64,000 nucleotides of DNA from JABDMH01 sp965223165 (GTDB taxonomy: Bacteria > Bacteroidota > Bacteroidia > Chitinophagales > Saprospiraceae). The DNA lies in the NCBI GenBank assembly GCA_965223165.1, contig CBDCVQ010000001.1, positions 62,001 to 126,000 on the forward strand. Reading direction: 5' to 3'. Every line of letters begins with the position of its first letter. Positions within the stretch are counted from its first letter, which is position 1. Below the pieces are notes generated by a model. The model ran no database searches, had not been told where the DNA came from, and saw only the letters and a program-made list of their open reading frames with translations. This document shows positions 9,199 through 18,303 of the stretch, one piece after another. Made by a program: the position numbers and the translations under genes.

Positions 9199-10089
9199 AT
9201 GAAATACGGTCATGTAACGTCAGAAGAGATTGGAAATGTCAACTTTGCGCTGCCCGCAGACCATCCGAAATCGTATACCCAGGCAGGCCACGCTCCTTCA
9301 GATCAGTTTAAGGTCTACGTGGGATGTGGCAAATGGGGCATTAAGCAATGGATCGGACGGCTATACCCGGAGGGCACCAAGCAAAAGGACTTTCTTCACG
9401 CCTATCTCGAAAAGTTTAATAGCATTGAGCTAAATGGTACGTTTTACCGCCTCCACCGCGACAGCGTAGCCAAGTGGGCGGAGGCCGCAGCCGGAAAGAG
9501 CTTCAAGTTCTCGCCCAAGTGGTCGCGACGTATCACCCACCTGCAGAGGCTGAAGGAGGTAGGCGACAATACCAGGTACTTCATCGAGACCGTGGCTGCA
9601 CTTGGCGACAATCTCGGCGCCACTTTTCTCACCCTTCCGCCAAACTTTGCCGCCAAGTACCAGGATCGGGTCAATGCGTTCCTGGAGTTGATACCTGACC
9701 GTTACCCCGTTCACCTTGAGTTGCGTCATGAGGAGTGGTTTGAAGAACCGGTCTTCTCCCAAATGATGGCTGCATTTACCAAAAAAGGCATTGGAGCCGT
9801 CATCACCGACGTAGCCCTACGTAGGGATGCCTTGCACATGTGCCTGACCTGTCCGACAGGCTTTGTGCGCTTTAACGGCTATGGCCTGCACGATTCTGAC
9901 TTCACCCGCTTGGACGACTGGCTGGACCGGCTGGAGGAATGGAGAAAGGCGGGCGTTGAGGAAGTGTACTTCTACATGCACCAGGAGAATGAGGAGCACA
10001 CCATCGTGCTGTGTGACTACTTTATCAAAGCACTGAATCAGCGGATGCAACTCGGCATACCAGATCTGGAGCTCCAGACCCTCTCATAG
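9199..10089 (+). CDS. DUF72 domain-containing protein (YecE-like)
   Basis: A cytoplasmic TIM-barrel-like protein of the DUF72/COG1801 family, 296 residues, within the normal size. Visible hallmarks are VGCGKWG near residue 42, the NSIELNGTFYR motif, KFSPKWSRRITH, FLTLPPNF, and HLELRHEEW. The family's biochemical function is not established. There is a 31-residue N-terminal extension before the barrel starts. It stands alone, followed by a 195-bp gap that contains an imperfect hairpin (GCCACC...GGTGGC, about 10122-10149) without a T-tract. Confidence 0.9.
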   Translation: MKYGHVTSEEIGNVNFALPADHPKSYTQAGHAPSDQFKVYVGCGKWGIKQWIGRLYPEGTKQKDFLHAYLEKFNSIELNGTFYRLHRDSVAKWAEAAAGKSFKFSPKWSRRITHLQRLKEVGDNTRYFIETVAALGDNLGATFLTLPPNFAAKYQDRVNAFLELIPDRYPVHLELRHEEWFEEPVFSQMMAAFTKKGIGAVITDVALRRDALHMCLTCPTGFVRFNGYGLHDSDFTRLDDWLDRLEEWRKAGVEEVYFYMHQENEEHTIVLCDYFIKALNQRMQLGIPDLELQTLS

Positions 10090-10283
10090 AGGCATTCCCC
10101 ATTTCCCAATTACTAGGAGGAGGCCACCAACTACTTGTTGGATGGTGGCAACGACTCATCTGGCTAGTTGGAGCTCTTGGCGCTGCTTATCTTTAGCACA
10201 TCGCACCAGCGGCTTTCCGTCTCGGAGCTCGACTAAGGCCGTTGGGGTGCAATACTTCTTAAAAAACCAATAGAAAGATAATC

Positions 10284-12035
10284 ATGAAGAAAATGATCCA
10301 ATGGCCTCTGGCAGTCACCATGCTGCTGACGTTAGGTCTCCTCACCTCAAATTTTGTGGCCCCGGAAGTTATCACCGGACGAAAGACCGCCGTCAAGCAG
10401 ACCGTGCTGGGTAAGGGTATCGCGATGTGCCGCACGGGTGGACAATACATCCTCGATCTTATCCTCGACAAGACGAAGCCCATCGCGCCCAAGCTTGAGG
10501 GATTGGGAGATCTGCACTTCCCGATCACGACGCAATCCGCCGAAGCACAAGCATTTTTTGACCAAGGACTACGTTTGATCTATGCCTTTAACCACGCTGA
10601 AGCCCATCGGGCCTTCATGGAGGTTTCTCGCCTGGATCCCAAGTGTGCCATGGCTCACTGGGGTGAGGCATTGGCACTGGGGCCAAACATCAACGACCCC
10701 TTCCCGGATATGGCTCGCCAGAAAATGGCGTACAAGGCCATGAAAAAGGCCAAGTCACTGGCGGATGGAGCTACCGCGATAGAAAAGGATCTCATCGGAG
10801 CACTCATGCACCGACATAGCGACAAGCCGGTCGAGCAAGCGACTCTGAACGCCAACTACGCGGAGGCCATGACCAAAGTGTATGCCTCCCACGGTGACCA
10901 TCCCGATGTGGGTACGCTATATGGCGCGGCGGTCATGAACACTATGCCCTGGGATTATTATGATGAAAACAATCAGCCGAAGGGGCAAGCCCCTAAAGCC
11001 ATCGCTGCCATCGAGAAGGTGGTAGCGGAGCATCCCGGCCATCCGGGAGCCCATCACTATTATATCCACATCATCGAGGCAGTCCGGCCGGATGATGCTG
11101 TGCCCAGTGCCGATGCGCTGGCTACGTTGATGCCCAAGGCGGGTCACATCGTGCACATGCCTTCACATATCTACATCTCGGTGGGTCGCTACGCCGATGC
11201 GGCAGAGGTCAATCGGAGGGCCATCGTAGCCGATGAAGAGTACATCGCCCAATGCCAGGCACAGGGTATGTACCCACTGGTATACTATCCACACAATCTA
11301 CATTTCCTCTGGGCGGCAGCCACCATGCTGGGCAACAGCGATGAAGCCATCCGCACCGCCCAAAAGACGGCCTTTAAGGTCCAGTATGACATGGCCGAGG
11401 CGCTGCCCTTTCTGCAGGACTTTCTCTCCGTACCCCTGCAATCCTATGTGCGATTTGGCAAGTGGAATCAGATCTTGACCACACCACCTCCTCCGGAAAA
11501 TCTCGTGCATTCGCGCATGATCTGGCACTATGCCCGTGGCATGGCCTTCTCGCGCAAAGGCATGCATGAAGAGGCCAAGCAGTCCCTGGCAGAAGTGGCC
11601 GCGGTCATGGAAAATCCCGTGTCGGACACTTTGCTGGCGGCCTACAACAATCCGACCACCAATGTGACGCTCGTAGCCCATGCAGCACTAGCCGGCGAGA
11701 TGGCCATGGATCAAGGAAACTATGAAGAGGCCATCCAGCACTTCAGTGATGCCGTACGACACGAAGACAATCTGGTATACCAAGAGCCCGCCGCATGGCA
11801 CTATCCCAGTCGACACTCACTCGGGGCCGCGCTACTGGCTGCGGGTAAAGCCGCGGACGCCGAGGCGGTGTACCGTAAAGATCTAAGTAAGAACCGAAAC
11901 AACGGATGGGCACTCTTCGGTCTTATGCAGGCGCTCGAGGCACAGGGCAAAGCGGATGAACGAGCTAAGACAGAGAAAGCCTTTAGGCAAGCCTGGAAAG
12001 AAGCCGACATAGAGCTGAACTCATCAAGATTATAG
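10284..12035 (+). CDS. TPR-repeat protein with N-terminal signal or anchor
   Basis: A 583-residue protein with a hydrophobic N-terminal helix (about residues 5-25) and then a long alpha-helical repeat domain. The first recognisable TPR-like unit is AQAFFDQGLRLIYAFNHAEA at about residue 91, followed by the HWGEALALGPNIND segment and HPGHPGAHHYYIHIIEA, both typical of a periplasmic/exported TPR family common in Bacteroidota and Acidobacteriota. Further TPRs occupy about 400-570. No enzymatic motif is seen. The role is unknown; TPRs suggest protein-protein interaction. The gene is followed by a good terminator and stands alone. Confidence 0.85.
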   Translation: MKKMIQWPLAVTMLLTLGLLTSNFVAPEVITGRKTAVKQTVLGKGIAMCRTGGQYILDLILDKTKPIAPKLEGLGDLHFPITTQSAEAQAFFDQGLRLIYAFNHAEAHRAFMEVSRLDPKCAMAHWGEALALGPNINDPFPDMARQKMAYKAMKKAKSLADGATAIEKDLIGALMHRHSDKPVEQATLNANYAEAMTKVYASHGDHPDVGTLYGAAVMNTMPWDYYDENNQPKGQAPKAIAAIEKVVAEHPGHPGAHHYYIHIIEAVRPDDAVPSADALATLMPKAGHIVHMPSHIYISVGRYADAAEVNRRAIVADEEYIAQCQAQGMYPLVYYPHNLHFLWAAATMLGNSDEAIRTAQKTAFKVQYDMAEALPFLQDFLSVPLQSYVRFGKWNQILTTPPPPENLVHSRMIWHYARGMAFSRKGMHEEAKQSLAEVAAVMENPVSDTLLAAYNNPTTNVTLVAHAALAGEMAMDQGNYEEAIQHFSDAVRHEDNLVYQEPAAWHYPSRHSLGAALLAAGKAADAEAVYRKDLSKNRNNGWALFGLMQALEAQGKADERAKTEKAFRQAWKEADIELNSSRL

Positions 12036-12091
12036 AACCTGTGGAAGCGCATCACAGGACCATCAGATAATCCCAAGAAACTCTTGTTTAG

Positions 12092-12129
12092 AGAGCCCCC
12101 GGAGTCGATTGTCGGCCCGGGGGCTCTTT
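12092..12129 (+). terminator. Rho-independent-type terminator after the TPR gene
   Basis: A perfect 11-bp stem (AGAGCCCCCGG at 12092-12102 with its complement at 12117-12127) and a 14-nt loop lie 57 bp after the stop. The T run is short. It also sits at the 3' end of the convergent downstream gene and may serve both strands. Confidence 0.75.
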
Positions 12130-12204
12130 GTGCTTGGACATTGGTCCGTCTGGCCACAAAACAAGGTGTCATGTCCCGTCCCTCGCTACTCTAGGTAATC
12201 GCCG

Positions 12205-14484
12205 TTACTCGGCATCGGGCCGCCCCGTCGGAGCCCGCACCGCACGCAGCTCAATGATACGGTCGTCGACGGCCTGCACCACTTCGCGGGCATTTTGATT
12301 TGATTCTTGGTTGGAGGTGCATAGGAAGATCCGTCCATCCGGAGCCGCCAACACATCGCGCAAGCGCCCAAAGGAGTACGTCAAGAAGTCTTCGGTATGT
12401 ACGATCTCCGTACCGTCGGCGTTGAGGGCACATCTTACCAGTCGCTGGCCTACCTCTCCCCTACCGGACTTTAGGGTCGTGACTAGTAATGAATGGGTCC
12501 ACTCCGGTATCGCGGTGCTGCCATAATAATCTATCCCAGCCGGTCCGATCGTGGGCGTCCAGGTCTTCATCGGCTCTACCACCTGGTTTTGCTCGCAGAA
12601 GCGTTGCTCGGAGCGTTCGTCACAGGGTCCTTGCACATTGGGAAATCCATAGTTGCGATTGCCCAGGATCAGGTTGACTTCGTCGTCGTTGGAAGAACCG
12701 TGCTCCGTGCTATACAGCCGTCCATTGGAGCCCCAGGCCAGCCCCTGGGGATTGCGATGCCCCCAAGTCCAAATGTGACTGCCCGAAATTGGGTTGTCGT
12801 CGGGTACCGATCCATCCTCATTGAGTCTTAAAATCTTGCCGTTGTAGCGATTGAGCTTTTGGGCAGCACGCCGCTTATAGCCGTCTCCGATGCAGAAGTA
12901 CAACTTGCCATCCGGACCAAAGGTCAGTCTCGATCCATTATGCGACTTGTTGGCCTCCAGTTCGGCTAGCAGCGTGTCCATCTGCGATACGGACCAGCGC
13001 CACGTGTCCACCTGTAGTCGGACCAATCGAGACTTGTAGAGTTCATAGGTGTAGTGGCCGTACAGGAAGGGTTTTGCCGGAAAGTCCGGGTGGACGGTAA
13101 AACCATGCATGCCCGAATTGTCATTTGACTGATAGACATCGGAAAGCTGGTGGATCAATCGCACTTCCCCCGACCGGAGATCCAATCGCTTGATGGCCCC
13201 GCCTCGTTCGTTAAACCACAGGTGGTGGGATCCCACCAGGACCAGTTCCCAAGGCAACCTCAGTCCTTCGGCGATGGTGGAGACCCGGATGTTGGTCGAG
13301 TCGAGGGTGATCATGGATGGCGGTTGGGGAGGCTCAATCTTGACCACTGCGGCGCTATCCCCTTTCACCACCTCCGCGATTACATCTCCATGCTCCCTGC
13401 CCAGACCATAGACATCTTCATTGGAGGTAGCGACAAAAATGCGGCCCTCCGGAGTGACCAGCACGTCGCGAATCCGGCCCACTCGATTCTGCAGGATGTC
13501 CGTCTCCTCCGCTATGGAGCGGCCATCGGCCCCCAGGGTCAGGACTTTGAGCATCTGCCCCTTGAGGCAGGCAACCAGCAGTGCATTGGAGATGCCAGGT
13601 ATGGCAGACTGTGGACAATAGGCTACACCGCTGGGAGCCACGGTCGGTGTCCAGCTAGTCATCGGATCCTGATAGTCGGCAGTGTCGCAATCTCCCTCAC
13701 AAAATCCGGCCTGCACCGGCCAGCCATGGTTGCTACCCTTGGTCAACTGATTGATCTCGTCGTTGCTAAAGGTCCCATGGTCCGTCGCATATAGTCCGCC
13801 AGGTCCTTGACAAATGCCCTGGGGGTTGCGAAAGCCCAAGGACCATACGGGGCTGCCAGGGATCGGATTGTCTGGTGGAATGGTACCGTCAAGGCGGTAG
13901 CGCAGCACCTTCCCCTGCAAATTATCTCGGGCTTGGACCCCCTCGCTACTAGCTCCCTCGCCGACGGTCAAAAAGAGGTGATCGTCGTGGACCAACAGAC
14001 GTCCTCCCAGGCTAATGGAGAAAGAGGGAATATCCGCAATGAGCACCTGATCGTGCACCAGCTTATCTCCCCGAAACTGTAACCGGTCCACGGCGAGAAA
14101 CAAAGTGTCCTGCCGGTAGTAGCTGTAACTGACATACACCATGCTATCAACGCCAAAGGAAGTGGACAAAGCCAATCCCATCAAACCTGCCTGGATCTCC
14201 CTGGCCAGGTTGGCCTGATGATAAAGCGCGTCTACCGTGCCCGTCGAGATATCCACTCGCTTGATAGCCCCACCCAATTCGGTAAAGAGGATGTGTCCGG
14301 ACTCCAGCCAAGCCAGCTGCCACGGCACATCCAGGCCTCGACAAATCTCCACCGCCTCCGTCGGGATGGTCCTTTCCACCTCAGCCGACCTGCCCTTGCC
14401 ATAGAAGTACCAGATCGCCAAGCTGCCCAACACTGCCAGTGCCGTGAGTAGCCAAATTCGTCTATTTGTGAAGAGCGCGGACAT
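12205..14484 (-). CDS. Tandem-duplicated PQQ-type glucose/sorbosone dehydrogenase (GSDH) protein
   Basis: A membrane-anchored or exported protein made of two complete GSDH-type six-bladed beta-propellers in one chain. The ATG at 14484 is preferred over 14505 and 14490 because a TGGAG ribosome site lies 8 bp before it; it gives MSALFTNRR followed by a single TM helix. The first propeller (about residues 35-365) has LDVPWQLAWLESGHILFTE, LGFRNPQG, ATDHGTFSNDEIN and NHGWP; the second (about 395-745) has LRLPWELVLVGSHHLWFNE, WGHRNPQGLAW, STEHGSSNDDEVN and NYGFP. These correspond to aldose sugar dehydrogenase motifs using PQQ in the periplasm. The substrate is unknown. Confidence 0.88.
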   Translation of the reverse strand: MSALFTNRRIWLLTALAVLGSLAIWYFYGKGRSAEVERTIPTEAVEICRGLDVPWQLAWLESGHILFTELGGAIKRVDISTGTVDALYHQANLAREIQAGLMGLALSTSFGVDSMVYVSYSYYRQDTLFLAVDRLQFRGDKLVHDQVLIADIPSFSISLGGRLLVHDDHLFLTVGEGASSEGVQARDNLQGKVLRYRLDGTIPPDNPIPGSPVWSLGFRNPQGICQGPGGLYATDHGTFSNDEINQLTKGSNHGWPVQAGFCEGDCDTADYQDPMTSWTPTVAPSGVAYCPQSAIPGISNALLVACLKGQMLKVLTLGADGRSIAEETDILQNRVGRIRDVLVTPEGRIFVATSNEDVYGLGREHGDVIAEVVKGDSAAVVKIEPPQPPSMITLDSTNIRVSTIAEGLRLPWELVLVGSHHLWFNERGGAIKRLDLRSGEVRLIHQLSDVYQSNDNSGMHGFTVHPDFPAKPFLYGHYTYELYKSRLVRLQVDTWRWSVSQMDTLLAELEANKSHNGSRLTFGPDGKLYFCIGDGYKRRAAQKLNRYNGKILRLNEDGSVPDDNPISGSHIWTWGHRNPQGLAWGSNGRLYSTEHGSSNDDEVNLILGNRNYGFPNVQGPCDERSEQRFCEQNQVVEPMKTWTPTIGPAGIDYYGSTAIPEWTHSLLVTTLKSGRGEVGQRLVRCALNADGTEIVHTEDFLTYSFGRLRDVLAAPDGRIFLCTSNQESNQNAREVVQAVDDRIIELRAVRAPTGRPDAE

Positions 14485-14716
14485 CGCCATTTCTCCAGGC
14501 AGCAAAGTACGCGAAAAAATGATCGCCTGGATAGCAGAAGTCCTTTGTCGAAAGGCGGACTCTTTTGCGGACCAAGGCCTACCTCAGGTCTGATCCGGCA
14601 TTGGCAGAACTAGCCATTCGAAAGGTTAGGACGTCTCTACGCCATCGTACGTGTATCCCGAGTACAATAGACGAGAGCACTCAAACCGCGACAGACCAAA
14701 AGAAGAAATTTAATAT

Positions 14717-14725
14717 TATCTTTTG
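14717..14725 (+). promoter_or_regulatory. Possible Bacteroidota -7 element
   Basis: TATCTTTTG in a local AT-rich stretch, about 98 bp before the ATG of the four-TM protein, resembles TAnnTTTG with one extra T. The rest of the 14485-14822 gap shows nothing else. Confidence 0.22.
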
Positions 14726-14822
14726 CTGAAACTTGCCGAAGTTCCTCCTCGCCTCAGAAAACTTGTTTTCGGTCCCCAGGAAAGCATGTCGACAGAAGAA
14801 GTGTTAATTCGATACGCACGAG

Positions 14823-15683
14823 ATGGAAGAGCACACCCAGATCATTGAGAAGGCCTTGGAAATGTCTCAGCAAGGTCTTTCGACGGAATTCATAGCAAAA
14901 CATGTCTCCCACAAATTCAAGGACGATCCGAAACTGCCCGAAATACTGGAGCATATTCGATCCCAGATTCAGATCGCCGAGCTCGAAAGCGAAAGGGAGG
15001 GAGGCAGACTAAAATATATTCGAAAGGGCAAGCGTATGCGCGAGACAGGAATACCAGCCATACACATTCAAAAATATATCCGCTCCATTGAATCACTGGA
15101 GGGCAGACACACTGAAGTGTTGGATGAAATATTTGATATCGACCGGAGCTCACATATTGAGACAAAAGACAAATTACAAGTTGAAGCGTTAAGAAGTCAT
15201 CTCTCTGAGAAGGATGCAGTCAGAGATTTTGCGAGGTCTAACCGGCTATTAAGGTTGGCAGGAGTGCTACTACTGTTCGTCGGATCAATCATGTGTTTGT
15301 CCGTCCTACTAGCCGGATCCAACAATATTCCTTTTGCCCTTCTGAACCTTTCCACAGGATTCGCCTTATTGCTGGCTCATCGCAATAAGCCTTTCATCCT
15401 TCTTTGGGGCGGCAAGATCATCTGGCTGATCTATGGCATTGTGCTCGCAACAGAAATAATCGGGCTGGGGTTGCCAAATCGACTAATACCGGGATTATTT
15501 GAGGGCAATGGAGTCAAGGTGATTAATGTCATCTCGCTATTTAATGATCTATCACCTCTGATTTACCTCGGTCTGAAGATAGCGCTGCTAGTTCCACTGG
15601 TGCAACTGAGCAAGAATATCAGCAAAATGGAGCGCATCAAAGAACCAACAAGAGAAAAACTGCTGAACGAAGTCTACAAATGA
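14823..15683 (+). CDS. Uncharacterised membrane protein, helical head plus about four TM helices
   Basis: Not recognised as a known family. Residues 1-140 are charged and mostly helical (ISTEF-type helix-turn pieces, no clear catalytic motif); hydrophobic helices are visible at about 142-163, 168-186, 190-215 and 233-261, ending in a short charged tail. The layout of a cytoplasmic N-terminal helical head on a small four-helix membrane domain resembles DUF2157-like or sensor-type proteins, but no assignment is justified. The ATG has only a weak ribosome site. It is a single gene between two terminator-free gaps. Confidence 0.7.
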   Translation: MEEHTQIIEKALEMSQQGLSTEFIAKHVSHKFKDDPKLPEILEHIRSQIQIAELESEREGGRLKYIRKGKRMRETGIPAIHIQKYIRSIESLEGRHTEVLDEIFDIDRSSHIETKDKLQVEALRSHLSEKDAVRDFARSNRLLRLAGVLLLFVGSIMCLSVLLAGSNNIPFALLNLSTGFALLLAHRNKPFILLWGGKIIWLIYGIVLATEIIGLGLPNRLIPGLFEGNGVKVINVISLFNDLSPLIYLGLKIALLVPLVQLSKNISKMERIKEPTREKLLNEVYK

Positions 15684-15778
15684 GACAGTTAAAGTGTCTC
15701 TTTAACGTCTGGTCACTGTCACAGTATACTTCCGAATAGCTATATTGGACCGCACATTACCACCAAAACTATCGCACC

Positions 15779-17516
15779 GTGAGGCCGAACCTATTTTTGC
15801 TACCCCTTTGCCTGTATTGCTCCTCCCTACTCGCTCAAGAAATGAAGCTGACCGCCTTTGACGGTGGATTTGCCGATCTCTTTGGTTTTGATGTGGCCAT
15901 AGATGGAGATCATGCCGTAGTGGGCGCGCCACTACAAGATGGCTTCGGCACTTTTCAGGCGGGTGCCGCCTATGTCTTTCAACGCATCAACGGCACTTGG
16001 ACATATGTCAAGAAACTTACTCCACCGTGGAATGGAGATCGGGGGGATCAATATGGCTACAGTGTTGACATTTCCGGAAACTACATCGCCATTGGTGCTT
16101 ATAAGGATGATCATAATGGACTCACTGACGTGGGGGGTGTCTATGTATATAGCGGTAGCGGATCATCTTGGGGTCACATCGGCACACTGTATCCCAGCGA
16201 TGGACAGTCAGGAGATCATTTTGGCAACAGTGTCGGCATCTCTGGACGCACCGTCATCGTGGGCGCCGCTCAAAAGAGTGATCTGGGGCAGCAAAACCGG
16301 CGCAGCCTATATCTATGAGTACTACAGCGGTTCTTGGCGGGAGACGAAGTTATTGGCTTCCGACGCTGCGGCCGGTGACGCATTTGGAACAGATGTGTCG
16401 GTCGATGGATCGTATGCTGTCGTCGGGGCCCCCTCCAATATTGGGGTTCCAGGCAAGCATTCCGGGGCAGCGTACATATTTGGTAAGGTCAATGGCACCT
16501 GGACCCAACGGGCCCGGCTGACCCATTCCGATGCTGATTTTTCTGACGGCTTTGGTGAGAGCGTGGATATTGACGGAGGGTATGTAGCAGTGGGTGCACC
16601 CTTTGCCAATGACAAGCGAGGCCACGCCTACGTCTTCTCCGGTAGTGGTAGTACTTGGACCGAGCGGGCACGATTGACCGCATTTGATGGTGCACCGCAT
16701 GACAAATTTGGCATCGGGATTGGCATTTCTCAGGGGCATGTGGCGGTAGGTGCGCATCTGGATGACGACCAAGGCACCGACGCGGGAGCCATGTACCTCT
16801 TTGAGGGCGGCGGATCCAGCTGGAGTCATTATATGAAGCACTCCGCCAGCGATGGAGGCAGCGGAGACCGGTATGGGCTCGCCGTAGATATCGATGGTGA
16901 CTATGCCTTGGCTGGTGCCTACTACCAGGATGCCAACAGCACCGATGACGGAGCGGCGTATATGTATGGTCCTGCGCTCAACGTTTCTGCCCCCCTACTA
17001 CCGGTCGAGTTGACCAGCTTTACTGGGTACCTCGAGCAGACCCAAATACATTTGCGGTGGGAGACCGCCTCCGAGATCGGATTTGATCGCTTCGTCGTCG
17101 AGCGGAGTGCCGATGCCAGTGTCTGGCAATCAATAGGTGTGGTCGCAGCTTCGGGCCAAATAGAGGGTAGCCAATATCGATTTGTAGATCCCCAACCCGT
17201 ACTTGGACTCAACTACTACCGCCTGCGCATGGTCGATCTGGATGGTTCCGAGGCGTACTCGCACACCGTGATCGAGCGCCTTCAGACCTCGGATGATCTA
17301 TCGGTATCTCCCAATCCGGCCAAGGAATTGGTGACCTTCTCCCTCGGTACGCCCCGTCAATGCTGTGTCAGAGACCTAGCGGGGCGGCTCCTGTGGTCGT
17401 CGCAACGCCAGGCAGTACAGCACGAGATGCGGCTGTCAGGATGGGCACCGGGCATCTACCTGGTCGAATCGATGAGCGATGCAGGACCCGTCATCCGTCG
17501 GTTTGTCGTACAATAG
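15779..17516 (+). pseudogene. FG-GAP repeat beta-propeller T9SS protein, split by a +1 frameshift
   Basis: A secreted beta-propeller with a GTG start and a signal peptide ending LLAQ. At least seven FG-GAP-like blades of the type DxFGxxVxIDGxxxVVGAP are visible, then LPVELTSFTGY, a fibronectin-like region, and a C-terminal T9SS type A sorting domain (SVSPNPAKE ... RRFVVQ). The frame breaks at the GGGG run 16285-16288: reading one G fewer restores VGAAQKSDLGSKTGAAYIYE. Upstream sequence is in one frame (to 16318), downstream in another. This is either an assembly/sequencing homopolymer error, a true pseudogene or a slippage site. Cargo of the T9SS, which implies an outer-membrane export machinery elsewhere. 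Confidence 0.85.
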
Positions 17517-17685
17517 GACGATTCCAATTTTAGGATTTCTTTAACGGTTGGGGCAAGAACTAAAACCCGAATCGACCGTTATTGCGGTATGATGCGGATT
17601 CGGCATCGCTACGTGCACACCTTTCGATCATTCCGATCCATTTAGTAGGAATCAACTTATTTAATTTCAAATCAAAAGTGAGACT

Positions 17686-18234
17686 ATGAAAATCTTGAAG
17701 AACGCTATCAAGGGCATGTTCCTGTTCAGCCTGGTGGCATTTACCACATCCACCGTCGATGCGCAAAATGCGCGCAAGAGCCCAGCGATGGAGGCCACGG
17801 GCAAAGTCGGTGACGCCGAAGTAACCGTCAAGTATGGTGCCCCCTACGTCAAGGGAAGAACCATCTTTGGCGAGTTGGAAAAGTGGGACAAAGTATGGAG
17901 AACAGGTGCGAACGAAGCTACCACCTTTGAGGTGAGTGCGGACGTCCTCATCGAAGGCGAAAAACTGCCGGCTGGCAAGTATGCACTGTTTACCATTCCC
18001 AACCAGGAAAAATGGACGGTAATCTTCAACAGTGTACACGACCAATGGGGTGCCTATGACTACAGCGAGGACAAAGATGTCTTGCGGGTGGAAGTAAAGC
18101 CACACGCCCTGGATGAGATTGCAGAACAACTAACCTTCAAAGTGAAGGAAAAAGACGGCTCCAGCTACGTCTACTTAAAGTGGGATCACACTAAGGTGGC
18201 ATTTAGCATTGCCTCCGCTGCAGCATCCAACTAA
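17686..18234 (+). CDS. DUF2911 domain-containing exported protein
   Basis: A 182-residue protein with a signal peptide ending TVDAQ and a single DUF2911 domain (about residues 32-178): VTVKYGAPYVKGRTIFG, WRTGANEATTFEVSADV, LPAGKYALFTIP and the Asp/Trp-rich ending are family hallmarks. The family is widespread in Bacteroidota, is exported, and has no established function. The gene is monocistronic and ends in a strong terminator. Confidence 0.93.
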   Translation: MKILKNAIKGMFLFSLVAFTTSTVDAQNARKSPAMEATGKVGDAEVTVKYGAPYVKGRTIFGELEKWDKVWRTGANEATTFEVSADVLIEGEKLPAGKYALFTIPNQEKWTVIFNSVHDQWGAYDYSEDKDVLRVEVKPHALDEIAEQLTFKVKEKDGSSYVYLKWDHTKVAFSIASAAASN

Positions 18235-18258
18235 GAGAAATCTGAGTAATCAGATGAT

Positions 18259-18294
18259 AAGTGCGGGCCTCGTCGAGGTACCGCACTTTTTTTT
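18259..18294 (+). terminator. Strong rho-independent terminator
   Basis: An 8-bp stem (AAGTGCGG at 18259-18266 with CCGCACTT at 18281-18288), an inner CCTC/GAGG pair, and a run of eight T follow the DUF2911 stop by 25 bp. Confidence 0.88.
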
Positions 18295-18303
18295 GCCCGC
18301 AAC

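Noticed and set aside
10122..10149. Terminator after the DUF72 gene
   Set aside because: A GCCACC/GGTGGC hairpin is present but has an interrupted stem and no T-tract; left as a note only.
13150..13794. A 214-codon plus-strand open frame
   Set aside because: Entirely antisense within the double sugar-dehydrogenase gene; no ribosome site or domain.
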